Both the position numbers and the translations under genes were made by a program. Shown one piece after another: positions 51,118-61,600 of a stretch of DNA of 64,000 nucleotides; the stretch's first letter is position 1, and the number at the start of each line of letters is the position of its first letter. The notes under the pieces were generated by a model, which was not told the DNA's origin, made no database searches, and was given only the letters and a program-made list of their open reading frames with translations. The stretch is from an uncultured Helicobacter sp. (GTDB lineage: Bacteria > Campylobacterota > Campylobacteria > Campylobacterales > Helicobacteraceae): NCBI GenBank assembly GCA_949299115.1, contig CASFZH010000002.1:62001-126000 (forward strand). The letters are read 5' to 3'.

Positions 51118-51156
51118 TATTAAACTAACAAATAGTAGCCATTTGTTAGTTTAATA
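51118..51156 (+). terminator. Perfect 16-bp hairpin after tkt
   Basis: 51118-51133 is the exact reverse complement of 51141-51156, with a 7-base loop, starting right after the tkt stop. The stem is A/T-rich and ends in a TTTAATAAATT stretch, so it can act as an intrinsic terminator. Confidence 0.6.
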
Positions 51157-51294
51157 AATTAAAAATATATGAAAACTTAAATTTTCAAATTTTTATTTTT
51201 AACTCCCTATTCTGTTCAGTTGTTAAAGAATATACATTAGCTTTATATATGCTATCATAATGTATTCTATTTTATAAAATAAAGTTCACAGTTT

Positions 51295-52134
51295 ATGTTG
51301 TATCAAAATCAAAATAAATCAACTCCACACATCCAATCCAAGATAAGAGCCTTACAAACACTTTATTTACGTTCTCTACTTGGAGATTGCTATGTTGACA
51401 TGAATGAAATTGCATTACTCCATACATCAATATCAATAAAATTTGATATAAATATCAATAATCAAAATTTTAGTAAATCCAAAAAATCCAAAGATATAAA
51501 AACAATTGAAGAAGAATTCTGTTTGATTCACAAAATGATACTTAATTGCAAAATGTGTAATATATCAAAAATGGTAAAAGATCGAGAAAGATTTGTGGGT
51601 TTTTTCCCAACAAACTATAAACATAATAATCTTCCAAAAATAGCTCTTATTGTAGAAATATTGCGACTACAAAATATAGATAACAATACAATGCTTAATA
51701 ATTCAATTAATAATCTTGAAGACAATGAAAATAATCGAATGCTTTTAAAAATCATTGAAAGCTTTAATTCTTGTCAAGCAAATGTATTTGTTTTATCCTT
51801 ATTTAAATGTGTAGAAACTGGAACAAATCAAATGATTACCACACAAACTTATACACAATCCTTAAGTCACGAAGGTAAAATCTGTAAAAACTATTTGTTA
51901 TTGCAATTAGAACATATGGATTATGCAGTTTTTTTTGGACAACATTTATGTAGTCTTTTTTTTAGATATTCCCTATGTGAAGTAAGTGGGAGATTGCTTG
52001 AATATTATACATCAAACAATAAAAAAATTATAAGCATTTGTGTTCCAAACATATCACAAATGATAGCTAATCCAACTTTAAAAAAAGAAGCTACAATTGA
52101 TATTGCATTGTTAAAAAATGCAATGAAGCTATAG
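51295..52134 (+). CDS. Degenerate family-4 uracil-DNA glycosylase-like protein
   Basis: A 279-residue protein. I recognise a family-4 UDG frame in residues ~75-275. The four cluster cysteines are placed as in the family (C85 and C88 in CKMC, C172 in SLFKC, C197 in GKICKNYLLLQLE), and the strand AVFFGQHLCSLFFR matches the usual VIVALGATA segment. The catalytic motifs are not kept: the GEAPG-type motif reads VEILRLQN and the HPS motif reads PNIS in CVPNISQMIANP. It therefore probably binds an Fe-S cluster without glycosylase activity, or has another role. The first 75 residues are unmatched and Asn/Lys-rich. No ribosome site is seen; the start may be close to the transcript end. Confidence 0.6.
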   Translation: MLYQNQNKSTPHIQSKIRALQTLYLRSLLGDCYVDMNEIALLHTSISIKFDININNQNFSKSKKSKDIKTIEEEFCLIHKMILNCKMCNISKMVKDRERFVGFFPTNYKHNNLPKIALIVEILRLQNIDNNTMLNNSINNLEDNENNRMLLKIIESFNSCQANVFVLSLFKCVETGTNQMITTQTYTQSLSHEGKICKNYLLLQLEHMDYAVFFGQHLCSLFFRYSLCEVSGRLLEYYTSNNKKIISICVPNISQMIANPTLKKEATIDIALLKNAMKL

Positions 52135-52580
52135 AAATACATGATAGACTTAAAAATTTTTAAGAATTAAAATATGAGTATTTCAAAATTACAAAAAAAC
52201 AATATGAAAACTTTAGTTTGAAATAAGTAGATCACATAAGAAAGGAGTATATTACATAAGTCAAAATATTGATATTATGTATTTAGAATTAATATTGTGA
52301 ATTTGATAGAAAAATGAAAGACAATATTACAATAGAAATAATGATAAACAATATCTACTGTAAATATCACATATATTTTATGATTTTAAAATTTTAATCA
52401 ATTACTATCAAAAATTATCTCATAAGAACATTTTTCAAAAAAAAAAAAATAAAATAATAATAACATCTAAGTTCTATTGTTTCTCTACAATCAACATGAT
52501 ACATATCATTGTATAAACTATTTTATTGCTATTCATTCTCCACTAATATTTTCAATATAAAATTCTAAGCGATAAACATA
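52135..52580. other. Non-coding convergent gap with an A13 tract
   Basis: Lies between the 3' ends of the UDG-like gene and oorC. It holds 13 consecutive A at 52437-52449 and no coding signal. Because both neighbours end here, the tract is not near a known promoter and a switch role is unlikely. Confidence 0.5.
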
Positions 52581-53135
52581 TCATTGTTTTAAACAAGCAA
52601 GTGCGTACTTTTTTCCAAGTTCATAGGCTTTTTTGTTCACATCGACAACTTTTGCTGGAACTTTGCTTAACATTGTTTCAACAACCAAATCTTCTGCCAC
52701 ACAATTTGTAAAAGCAACAGTTGCAGCCAAAGCAACGACACTTTGTGTAACAACATTCCCAACTTCTTCTTTTGCTATGGTAATAATTGGGATTTCATAT
52801 ATCTTAAATTTTTCTCTATCTTCATCGGTAGGCTTAACCAAATTTGGCTCCAATACCATAATACCCCCTTTTTTAATACCTGCTTTAAATATGTCATAAC
52901 TCATTTGAGCCACAGATAACATAAAATCAATATTACCATCCATTGCATAAGGATATAAAATTTCTGCACTATCTAATAAAATATCTACTTTAGTAGGACC
53001 ACCTCGAACTTGACTGGTATATGTAGAAGCTTTTACACCATAGCCACCACCACGTATTTTTGCTTCAGCCAATATTTCACCAGCCAATAACACTCCCTGT
53101 CCTCCAACACCAGTAAATCGTAGTTGATGTTCCAT
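52581..53135 (-). CDS. oorC: 2-Oxoglutarate:acceptor oxidoreductase gamma subunit OorC
   Basis: Gamma subunit of the ferredoxin/flavodoxin-linked complex that turns 2-oxoglutarate plus CoA into succinyl-CoA. It starts MEHQLRFTGVGGQGVLLAGEILAEA with the glycine-rich motif of the family, and continues STYTSQVRGGPTKVDILLD. Length 184 residues. Its ATG overlaps the oorB stop (TAATG). Last gene of the sucCD-oorDABC run. Confidence 0.96.
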   Translation of the reverse strand: MEHQLRFTGVGGQGVLLAGEILAEAKIRGGGYGVKASTYTSQVRGGPTKVDILLDSAEILYPYAMDGNIDFMLSVAQMSYDIFKAGIKKGGIMVLEPNLVKPTDEDREKFKIYEIPIITIAKEEVGNVVTQSVVALAATVAFTNCVAEDLVVETMLSKVPAKVVDVNKKAYELGKKYALACLKQ

Positions 53136-53965
53136 TATTGTCCCCCCTTTTTTGCGGTAATTTGGGCTTTATAATCTGCATAAGCTTGACAATATTCTAA
53201 AATTTCAGTATCTTGTTTCAAAATACCTGTTGGAAATTTTTCTTTCTTATCTTCAGATGATAATTGATCATATTTATGTTTTGGTAAAATTCTAGTATCA
53301 AGCCATTTCAACATGTCTGTTGCCTCAACCATTTTATTTTTTCTTCCTAAATTTACATGACAATTTGAATGAATATCAAAAAGACTAAAACCTTTATGTT
53401 TAAAACCTTCAATCATTATTTTTTCAATTTTTTTAGGCTCCAAGATGCTTTCTCTTGCTACAAATGTTGCTCCAGCAGCAATAGCCAATTCGCAAACATC
53501 AAATTGATTGTCATAATTTCCACCTGGTGTAGTAACAGTCCAAAACCCTTTTGGTGTCGTTGGAGAAGTTTGGGAATTGGTTAATCCATAAATAAAGTTA
53601 TTGACAATAATATGATTAATATCAATATTTCTGCGACATGCATGAATAGTATGGTTGCCTCCTATAGCCAAACTATCTCCATCACCACTCACAACAATGA
53701 CATGCTTATCTGGATTTGCTAATTTAATCCCAGTTGCATAAGCCAAAGTTCTTCCATGTGTTGTATGAACGGTATTGCAATTTACATAGGAACTCATTCT
53801 ACCACTACAACCAATACCACTTACCAGACAAACATCATCCATATTCCAACCAACTGCGTCAATAGCCCGAATAATACTTTTAAGTATTACGCCATCACCA
53901 CAACCCCAACACCAAAGAGTTGGCATTTTTTCAACACGCAAATATTCATCATAATTAAAAGCCAT
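53135..53965 (-). CDS. oorB: 2-Oxoglutarate:acceptor oxidoreductase beta subunit OorB
   Basis: Thiamine-diphosphate subunit. PTLWCWGCGDGVILKS supplies two cluster/ThDP-site cysteines, and VVSGDGDSLAIGGNHTIHACRRNIDINHIIVNNFIYGLTNSQTSPTT is the ThDP/Mg-binding fold. The length of 276 residues is as in H. pylori OorB. AAGGA precedes the ATG, 23 bases after the oorA stop. Confidence 0.96.
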   Translation of the reverse strand: MAFNYDEYLRVEKMPTLWCWGCGDGVILKSIIRAIDAVGWNMDDVCLVSGIGCSGRMSSYVNCNTVHTTHGRTLAYATGIKLANPDKHVIVVSGDGDSLAIGGNHTIHACRRNIDINHIIVNNFIYGLTNSQTSPTTPKGFWTVTTPGGNYDNQFDVCELAIAAGATFVARESILEPKKIEKIMIEGFKHKGFSLFDIHSNCHVNLGRKNKMVEATDMLKWLDTRILPKHKYDQLSSEDKKEKFPTGILKQDTEILEYCQAYADYKAQITAKKGGQ

Positions 53966-53988
53966 CTTAATATCCTTATTGCTTATTA

Positions 53989-55116
53989 TTACATATTTTT
54001 TACTTTTTCAACAATTTCATTAGGGTCAATAGTGCGTCCATTGGCACGCCCCATGAATTCAATTTTTCTACCTAATATCCGTTCAATTTCTTCACGATAC
54101 TGCCCTTTATTTAATTCAACCACAAGAATCTTATCAAATCGGCTAGCAATTTCTTTCAGTTCTTTTTCTGGGCTTGGCCATAATGTTATAATGCGGAATA
54201 ATCCAGCTTTTACCTTAGACGTCTTACGTAATTCATATAAGGCTTCTTTAATAGCAAGAGTTACGCTTCCATAAGAAATAATCATAATCTCCGCTTCATC
54301 AAGATAAAGTTTTTCATTATAACTTAAATAATCAACACGACTTTCTACTTTATTAAATAGTCTATCAATTAAAGCTTGTCCTTCTTGTGCATTCTCAGTG
54401 GGGAATCCAATTGCACCATGATGTAACCCTGTAATATGGTAACGATAACCCTTAAAAAATGGATTAAGAACAGCAGGTTCATTATTGGGAACACCGTATG
54501 GTTTGTAATCTTTTGGGTCACCCGTAAACTCTCGTCTAACTTTATTGTTTCTATATACATCATCCAAATCAGGTAACATTGTTTTTCCATACATATGCCC
54601 CAATGTTTCATCAAGCAAAAGAAATACAGGTTGCATAAATTCTTCTGCTAAATTAAAAGCACGAATAGTTTGTGTATAAGCTTCTTCCAATGTCCCTGGT
54701 GCCAAAGCAATTGACTTATAGTCGCCATGTGTGGGATGTTTAGAAAAAGCAATATCGCCCTGCCCTACTCTTGTTGGCATACCAGTTGATGGTCCAAGCC
54801 TCATAACATTAACAATAACTAAAGGAATTTCCGCCATATAACCCAATCCAATTTGTTCAGCTTTTAACGAAATACCAGGACCAGAACTTCCTGTCATAGC
54901 TTTTACGCCACTCATAGAAGCACCTAAAGCCACTGAAATACCACTGATTTCATCTTCCATTTGAATAAAATTACCACCGTGTTTTGGCAATAAATGTGCC
55001 ATTTCATGCATAACATCAGAACTCGGTGTAATAGGATAACCACCATAAAACTTACAGCCTGCATCAATAGCTCCACGAGCAACAAGTTCATTACCACCTG
55101 AAATTACTTCACGCAT
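53989..55116 (-). CDS. oorA: 2-Oxoglutarate:acceptor oxidoreductase alpha subunit OorA
   Basis: Alpha subunit with the pyruvate-ferredoxin-oxidoreductase-type domain (GNELVARGAIDAGCKFYGGYPITPSSDVMHEMA, MTGSSGPGISLKAEQIGLGYMAEIPLVIVNVMRLGPSTGMPT). The C-terminal domain follows (IISYGSVTLAIKEAL). I start at 55116 (MREVISGGNE) with GGAG upstream; the frame from 55134 would overlap oorD. Length 375 residues, normal. Confidence 0.96.
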   Translation of the reverse strand: MREVISGGNELVARGAIDAGCKFYGGYPITPSSDVMHEMAHLLPKHGGNFIQMEDEISGISVALGASMSGVKAMTGSSGPGISLKAEQIGLGYMAEIPLVIVNVMRLGPSTGMPTRVGQGDIAFSKHPTHGDYKSIALAPGTLEEAYTQTIRAFNLAEEFMQPVFLLLDETLGHMYGKTMLPDLDDVYRNNKVRREFTGDPKDYKPYGVPNNEPAVLNPFFKGYRYHITGLHHGAIGFPTENAQEGQALIDRLFNKVESRVDYLSYNEKLYLDEAEIMIISYGSVTLAIKEALYELRKTSKVKAGLFRIITLWPSPEKELKEIASRFDKILVVELNKGQYREEIERILGRKIEFMGRANGRTIDPNEIVEKVKNM

Positions 55117-55126
55117 ATTATTTCTC

Positions 55127-55441
55127 CTAATCAATTGCCATAAATCTGTTAGCTTTTATTTTTTCAGCCCTATTTTGAGCTTCTTTATTGCTTTTAGCAA
55201 ACTTAAAAGTTTTTCTATCAGCCACAGTTATCGCAAAATCTGGGCAATGTAACTCACATTCTAAACACCCGATGCAACTTTCAGGATGAATAACCTTTAC
55301 TATTTTTCCTAAAACTTTATGCTGATCCAACTTCATTGCTAGAACTCCACTAGGACATCGTGATACACAAATATCACAAGCCTTACATCGTGCTTCATTT
55401 ACCCACACTGGGGCATTTTCTGGCATAAAAACATCTGACAT
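55127..55441 (-). CDS. oorD: 2-Oxoglutarate:acceptor oxidoreductase delta (ferredoxin) subunit OorD
   Basis: Small 2x[4Fe-4S] ferredoxin-like subunit with motifs CKACDICVSRCPSG and CIGCLECELHCPD. It ends with a basic helix. I prefer the second ATG (55441), five bases after AAGGAG, over the ATG at 55444, which leaves only two bases. It heads oorDABC, ten bases before oorA. Confidence 0.95.
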   Translation of the reverse strand: MSDVFMPENAPVWVNEARCKACDICVSRCPSGVLAMKLDQHKVLGKIVKVIHPESCIGCLECELHCPDFAITVADRKTFKFAKSNKEAQNRAEKIKANRFMAID

Positions 55442-55483
55442 CATATCTCCTTAATTTTGAAAACTCAATTTTGGGTTAAAACA

Positions 55484-56362
55484 CTATTTTACAAGTGTAG
55501 CCATAGTCTGTCCTATTTCAGCAGGGCTTTTTGCCACTCGAACACCAGCTTTTTCTAATGCCTCAATTTTCTCTGCGGCAGTACCTTTACCACCGCTTAC
55601 AATAGCTCCAGCATGCCCCATTCTTTTACCATTTGGAGCGGTAGCACCAGAAATAAAGGCAACAACAGGTTTTTTAATTTGTTCTTTTATTAAAGCTGCT
55701 GCTTCAATTTCAAGACTGCCACCAATTTCTCCTACCATAACAATAGCTTTTGTTTCAACATCTGCTTCAAACATTGGTAAAATATGCTTATAGCTTAATC
55801 CAATAATAGGATCACCACCAATTCCAACTGCAGTTGATATACCCAAACCTTGCCCACTTACAAGCTGATTAGCACTTTCATAAGTAAGTGTTCCGCTTTT
55901 CGAAATCAATCCAATATTTATATCGGCCTTTTTAAAAATAAAACCCGGCATAATTCCGATTTTACATTCATTACTTGTAATAATGCCAGGACAATTTGGT
56001 CCTATCATATCCATACCTTGTTTTTTTGCGTACATTTTTGCAAACATAATATCACGTGTTGGAGCACCTTCTGTAATGACAACCGACAATTTAATGCCGC
56101 CTGCAGCAGCCTCCATAATTGCATCAGCAACAAAAGCAGGAGGGACAAATATCATACTAACAGTCGCTCCAGTTTTATTAACAGCCTCTTTTACAGTATT
56201 AAAAACAGGTTTATTTAAATGCTGTGTACCTCCCTTATTTGGAGTTACACCACCAACAATTTGTGTTCCATAAGCCAAACACTGCTCACTGTGAAACGTG
56301 CCTTCTTTACCAGTAAAACCTTGAACAATTACTTTTGTGTTTTTATTAACTAAAATACTCAT
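55484..56362 (-). CDS. sucD: Succinyl-CoA synthetase alpha subunit SucD
   Basis: Interconverts succinyl-CoA and succinate with nucleotide phosphorylation. It shows the CoA-binding Rossmann part ([15 protein letters not shown]), [20 protein letters not shown], and the phospho-His region [26 protein letters not shown]. Length 292 residues. It lies between sucC and oorD on the same strand, the order of C. jejuni; H. pylori uses a CoA transferase instead, as far as is known. Confidence 0.96.
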   Translation of the reverse strand: MSILVNKNTKVIVQGFTGKEGTFHSEQCLAYGTQIVGGVTPNKGGTQHLNKPVFNTVKEAVNKTGATVSMIFVPPAFVADAIMEAAAGGIKLSVVITEGAPTRDIMFAKMYAKKQGMDMIGPNCPGIITSNECKIGIMPGFIFKKADINIGLISKSGTLTYESANQLVSGQGLGISTAVGIGGDPIIGLSYKHILPMFEADVETKAIVMVGEIGGSLEIEAAALIKEQIKKPVVAFISGATAPNGKRMGHAGAIVSGGKGTAAEKIEALEKAGVRVAKSPAEIGQTMATLVK

Positions 56363-56379
56363 TTTGTGTCCTTTGATAT

Positions 56380-57543
56380 TTATTTTGCTGCTGCCACTAC
56401 TTTTTTAGCACCATCTTTTAAATTTTCTGCTGCAATAAGATTCTTAATTCCGGCTTTTTTTAAAATCTCTTTTGCAACTTCTGCATTAGTTCCGTCTAAA
56501 CGAACAACAACCGGAACTTCAACAGTTGTTAATTTGGTTGCCTCAATAATTCCATTAGCAACTCTATCACACTGCACAATACCCCCAAAAATATTTACAA
56601 AAATAGCTTTAACATTTTTATCTTTTAAAATAATTTCAAAACCTTTTGCAACAGTTTTTGGGTTTGCGCCACCACCAACATCTAAAAAGTTTGCAGGCTG
56701 TCCACCCTCGTACTTGATAATATCCATAGTTGCCATAGCTAAACCAGCTCCATTTACCATACATCCAACATTGCCTTCGAGCTTTACATAGCTCAAATTG
56801 CTTTCACTTGCCTCAATTTCACTTGGCTCCTCTTCTGTGAAATCTCGCATCTCTATAATATCTAGATGACGGTAAAGGGCATTATTGTCGAATCCTAATT
56901 TTGCATCTAATGCCAAGAAATCACCGCTTCCTGTAAGAATCAAAGGATTTATTTCCACTTGTTCTGCATCTTCATTAATAAAGACATCATACAATGCCTT
57001 AGCAAATTTTGAAAATGGCTTTTGTTGTTCTTTTGTAAGTCCCAATCCTAAAGCAAGCTCTAGAGCATGAAAACTTTTAAAACCTATAGTAGGATCAATA
57101 ACGACTTTAATTATCTTTTCTGGGTTTTTCTCTGCAACTTCTTCGATTTCCATACCGCCCTCTGTTGAAGCTATAAATATTGGCATTTCCATAGTTCTAT
57201 CAAGAACAACTGCAATATAATATTCTTTGATTATATTTAATCCTTCCTCTATATATACTTTCCCAATTTTCTTCCCTGATGGACCAGTTTGATGTGTAAC
57301 AAGAGTTTTGCCAAGCATTTCATCCGTAATTTTTGCAACTTCATCAAGACTTTTTGCAAGTTTGACACCACCTGCTTTTCCTCTTCCTCCAGCATGAATC
57401 TGTGCTTTTACTACCCATACTTCACCGCCAAGTTCTTTGGCTATTGCCTTAGCTTCATAACCATTATTTGCAACACGACCTCTTGGCACTGCTACACCAT
57501 ATTTTTTTAAAACCTGTTTTCCTTGAAATTCATGTACATTCAT
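56380..57543 (-). CDS. sucC: Succinyl-CoA synthetase beta subunit SucC
   Basis: ATP-grasp beta subunit that carries nucleotide specificity and binds succinate. [22 protein letters not shown] is the typical N-terminus; [48 protein letters not shown] and [31 protein letters not shown] follow. I start at 57543, which has GGGAG upstream; a longer frame from 57573 lacks support. A possible -10 (TATTAT on the minus strand, 57585-57590) lies about 45 bases before. It heads the six-gene run sucC-sucD-oorD-oorA-oorB-oorC. Confidence 0.95.
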   Translation of the reverse strand: MNVHEFQGKQVLKKYGVAVPRGRVANNGYEAKAIAKELGGEVWVVKAQIHAGGRGKAGGVKLAKSLDEVAKITDEMLGKTLVTHQTGPSGKKIGKVYIEEGLNIIKEYYIAVVLDRTMEMPIFIASTEGGMEIEEVAEKNPEKIIKVVIDPTIGFKSFHALELALGLGLTKEQQKPFSKFAKALYDVFINEDAEQVEINPLILTGSGDFLALDAKLGFDNNALYRHLDIIEMRDFTEEEPSEIEASESNLSYVKLEGNVGCMVNGAGLAMATMDIIKYEGGQPANFLDVGGGANPKTVAKGFEIILKDKNVKAIFVNIFGGIVQCDRVANGIIEATKLTTVEVPVVVRLDGTNAEVAKEILKKAGIKNLIAAENLKDGAKKVVAAAK

Positions 57544-57740
57544 AACATTCTCCCAAAATATAAGGAATTGCAAGACAAACCTAAATAATACACTCTAATC
57601 TTTAAATAATTAAAAAATAAAACTAAATATGCCTTAGATTCTTGCTATTCGGTTTTTGTCTTGACTAAATGGATTGTCTTACAATTTCACTTAAAAAAAA
57701 ATTAAATGAGCTAAAACTTTACATTTTTTTACTTTAATTG

Positions 57741-58634
57741 TTAATTTTTTACCCGATTAATATTTTTCAAATGTTCTTTATATGTTTCAGAAAAATCATG
57801 TGTCCCATCTTTATTGCGTACAAAGTATAAATAATTTGTTCTCTCCGGATAGATGGCTGCACGTATTGCATCAATACTTACACTACCGCATGGATTTTTT
57901 GGAATCCCACTATATTTATAGGTATTAAATTCTGTCATATCATTACGAATTCTTTCTGGTGTAATGCGAATATGAGAATATTTGCCATAATTCAATGATC
58001 CATCCATTTGAAGTGGCATATTTTTTACAATGCGATTATCAATAACACTTGAAACAAGCGGCATTTCTGATACATTAGCCGCCTCTTTCTGGATAATCGA
58101 AGCTTTCGCCACATATTGAAACCATGATATTTCATCATATTGCCCTAGCATATCGATTGCTAGTTGTTTATGTTTTTCTAGTGATTGTTGAATGAGACTC
58201 TTTATTATAAACTCTTCGTTGGCATGATATGGTAAATTATAACTATCTGCTAAAATCACACCATCATCATACGGTGCATATTTATGATACAAAGATTCCA
58301 ATAATGCTATATTTTTAAATTCAAAAATTTTTGCAATTTGTCGCAAAAAAAAATAATTAGTTTCACCTGGTATTAATGTAACCGTTACCATAGCAGCCTT
58401 GGACTTTGCAATCGCATGCAAAAAGCTTGCTTTATTAAGATTTTTTGCCTCAATTTCTATCCATCCACTTTGTGGTTTTCCTATCATACGTAAAATATAT
58501 ATATCCAATGTGCTAACACCATAGCCTTTATTCTGCAAATATGCTATAATACTTTTCGTTGAACCTTTGGGGATAAAAATAATTTTTTCAGATTTCATTG
58601 GAATTAAAAGATAAAAACACAAACTAACAATCAC
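57741..58634 (-). CDS. mltG: Endolytic murein transglycosylase MltG (YceG family)
   Basis: Inner-membrane lytic transglycosylase that cuts new glycan strands. The YceG core is clear: ASIIQKEAANVSEMPLVSSVIDNRIVKNMPLQMDGSLNYG with the catalytic Glu, then NTYKYSGIPKNPCGSVSIDAIRAAI and the C-terminal YFVRNKDGTHDFSETYKEH. A LysM-like segment precedes it. One N-terminal membrane helix is visible (IVIVSLCFYLLIP). The start is uncertain: GTG 58634 begins at the helix, ATG 58598 just after it, and the frame runs open to 58931 across the start of the opposite-strand gene, where it looks like antisense. Confidence 0.85.
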   Translation of the reverse strand: MIVSLCFYLLIPMKSEKIIFIPKGSTKSIIAYLQNKGYGVSTLDIYILRMIGKPQSGWIEIEAKNLNKASFLHAIAKSKAAMVTVTLIPGETNYFFLRQIAKIFEFKNIALLESLYHKYAPYDDGVILADSYNLPYHANEEFIIKSLIQQSLEKHKQLAIDMLGQYDEISWFQYVAKASIIQKEAANVSEMPLVSSVIDNRIVKNMPLQMDGSLNYGKYSHIRITPERIRNDMTEFNTYKYSGIPKNPCGSVSIDAIRAAIYPERTNYLYFVRNKDGTHDFSETYKEHLKNINRVKN

Positions 58635-58665
58635 AATTAAAAGACATTCAAAGAGTATATTAATA

Positions 58666-61600
58666 ATGCCAATAAATGAACGAAATGAAAAATCAGGTTT
58701 TAGCCAATCAGTAACCTTATCCAACCACAAAAAGAATCTAGAAAAATCTACACCGGCACTACTACAACACATATCTACAGATGTATCCAACACTCGATTG
58801 CTAGAAGAAAACCGAAAAGCCAACCAATCTTTAGAACAATTTGACAAAAATAAAATGAAGGGAGTTGAAAAATATTTAAAAAAAATATCACAGTATCGTA
58901 AAACAGATAAAAATATATCAGGCATTTCCAATCCTCTTGATTTGTTTGCTATTAATCATACACTAAAACAGACAATAGGAAATTCAAATTTTCAGTTTAT
59001 AAATCAAAAAACACAAACATTCCAGAAACAATATATTCATCAGCAAAATTCTGATGAATATAGAATACAAGACGGAATGTCTCATAATTCTCCAGAAATA
59101 TCAAAAAATCACATCTTACAAGACACTGTATCTAAAAACTGCAATACAACTGTACCGTTAGAAAATATTCCACCATCAATAACCACAAATAACATAAAAA
59201 ATAACACGAAATCTAAATTAAGACGTTTGATAGTTATTTTTATGTTTTTATTAATTGGCATGATTATTGGATACAAAATTCTTACAAATGGAATCTCTAT
59301 TGAACGTATTAATATTGCTGGCGTGCAAATCCACAATATTTTCTTACAACTTGATAATCGACTTATTTTACAAATAGATAAACTCGACTTGACCAATATT
59401 GCCAGTACACAAGATACAGCAACACACGATAAGTCTTTTACAGAATCTCTGTATAACACAGTAAACTATATTCAAAAAAGTTTTTATATACTTAGTTATT
59501 TTAAAATTTTTGAAATCAAAAATATGATATTATACAATAACTACCGTGTAGCGATTAAATATGATGATACAACTTATGAACTTGATACACCAATTTTTAA
59601 TGCAAAGTTTACTATTATCAATAATCAAAATAATTTATATCTGAAAATTGCTACATTTGAGTTTGTAGATTTATCATTACATCTTGAGGGTGATTTTATT
59701 TTCTCAATTCCGCAAAAACAACTACTTTTTGATATTAAAGCCATTAAAAACAATGATGATACACAAAAAGCAGAATTTTTAACATTAAAAGGAATGACAA
59801 ACTTTCAAACTATTGTGTTAAATGGTGAAAGTAGTCAATTAGGCAATCTTGATATTATAAAACCATTTATTGACAACATTCAAGAGCAAAACCTTAGAAA
59901 AACATTACAAGCTTGGATTTTTGAAAAAGTAAAATATTCACAATTAAAAATTAATGAAATCAAAATGAATATTGAAATCGACAATATTGCCCACACATTG
60001 TTGAAAAATACTATTGTAAAAGCAACTATACAAAAACCAGAAGTTACTCTTAATAAGGGGGTTAAACCTATTACAGGAAAAGAAGTGCTATTAGAGTTTA
60101 AAGAAGCTAGCCTCAATATTATTCCGATACAAGCAGAATTTGAAGGAATGGATTTAAATAATTCTGAGGTTTTAATAGCCAATATGCCACACCCCAGTGT
60201 TTACATTACTTTAAGTGGTAAAAATATATACCTTAATTCTGACCTAAAAAAACTCATTGCAAGCTATGGGCTCACATTGCCTATTAAACAATATTATAAT
60301 ATTCGGAATTCACAACACACAAGAACTACAATCGCAAAAATACATAATAATACAGCACTTGATACGACAACAACAAATATTGAAAATATAGTAACAAAAA
60401 TACCCAAAGAACAGTTACTGCCATCAAAAACAGATACCACACGATTACTATTATCTGATAACACTGCCATGATTTGTTATATAAAAGATATATCTACAGA
60501 TGCAACAGAATCTAATGAAACGAAGAATCAACAAAATCAAATACTAGATTCTGATATACCAACCCAAGAAAAATATAATCAAAGCTTATATGATAAAATC
60601 CTTGAGCTTAATCCCAATACAACACTAACAAATGACCTATTACATAATATACAAGAAACAGAACAAACAAGCGTATATATTAAAATTGCCATTGAACACA
60701 ATCATAAAATGCCGTCACATCCATTATTTTCTTTGCAGGGAATAATACATGCCAAAGATACTGATGTTGAACTTTATGGATTACCGTTGTATGCTAAAAA
60801 ACTTAATGTCGCACTTGACATTGCACCACAACATAAATTTGTTTATGTGAATGGTAGTAGGGTTAAATGGAAAGAAATCATCAATGCTGATGTAAATGTG
60901 TTGTTGGATTTTGTAAAACAAAATATTCAAGCCGACACCTATATTCACCAAGCACAAATTAATACCAATAATCTTGATGATTTGAGATTTACGCAAGATA
61001 AACAAAATGCGAAACAAAAAATCTCTATAATACCTAATCTTAGGTTACACAACACGCTACAGCACAATACAGAACATTATGCTGTATCTACACAGATTCC
61101 AACTAATGCTGGAATCTATTTTGATAAACACAATCTCACACATTATAACCAAACATGGCAAGATTCTGCTATGTATAAAATTATTCCAATTCAATATGTT
61201 GCACAAAATGAAAAAGTAATAACCAAAAATCAACAAAACAATATAACCAAAGATTTTGAGATTTCACAAGAAGATTTACAAAAACTACAACAAAAAGATA
61301 GCAAAGATGATGAACGAGTATTAAAAACATTAAAAAATAATCCTGTCTGGGACGATTTAAAAATACGTACAAAAAAAACAAGACCTTTCACACGATTAAG
61401 CGATAAAGAATTGCAGACGATTGCCCTTCATGAGATTCAAAAAGATAGCAAGTTTTTCTCCTTCAAACACGACTTTTTATATATTAAGAATACAAATATT
61501 GATTTTAATCTTTCTTTTGCCAATAATTCGCTTATGCTTAATATTCCAAAATTAAGTTTATTCTTGCAATTACATAAGAGTTTCAATCTTAAGATTACAA

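Noticed and set aside
52437-52449. A13 tract as another phase-variation switch
   Set aside because: It lies between two convergent 3' ends, with no promoter or reading frame that it could affect.
58634-58931. N-terminal extension of MltG up to 58931
   Set aside because: The translated extension is Phe/Ser/Cys-rich, as expected for the antisense of the Lys/Asn-rich opposite gene, and precedes the membrane helix without a signal.
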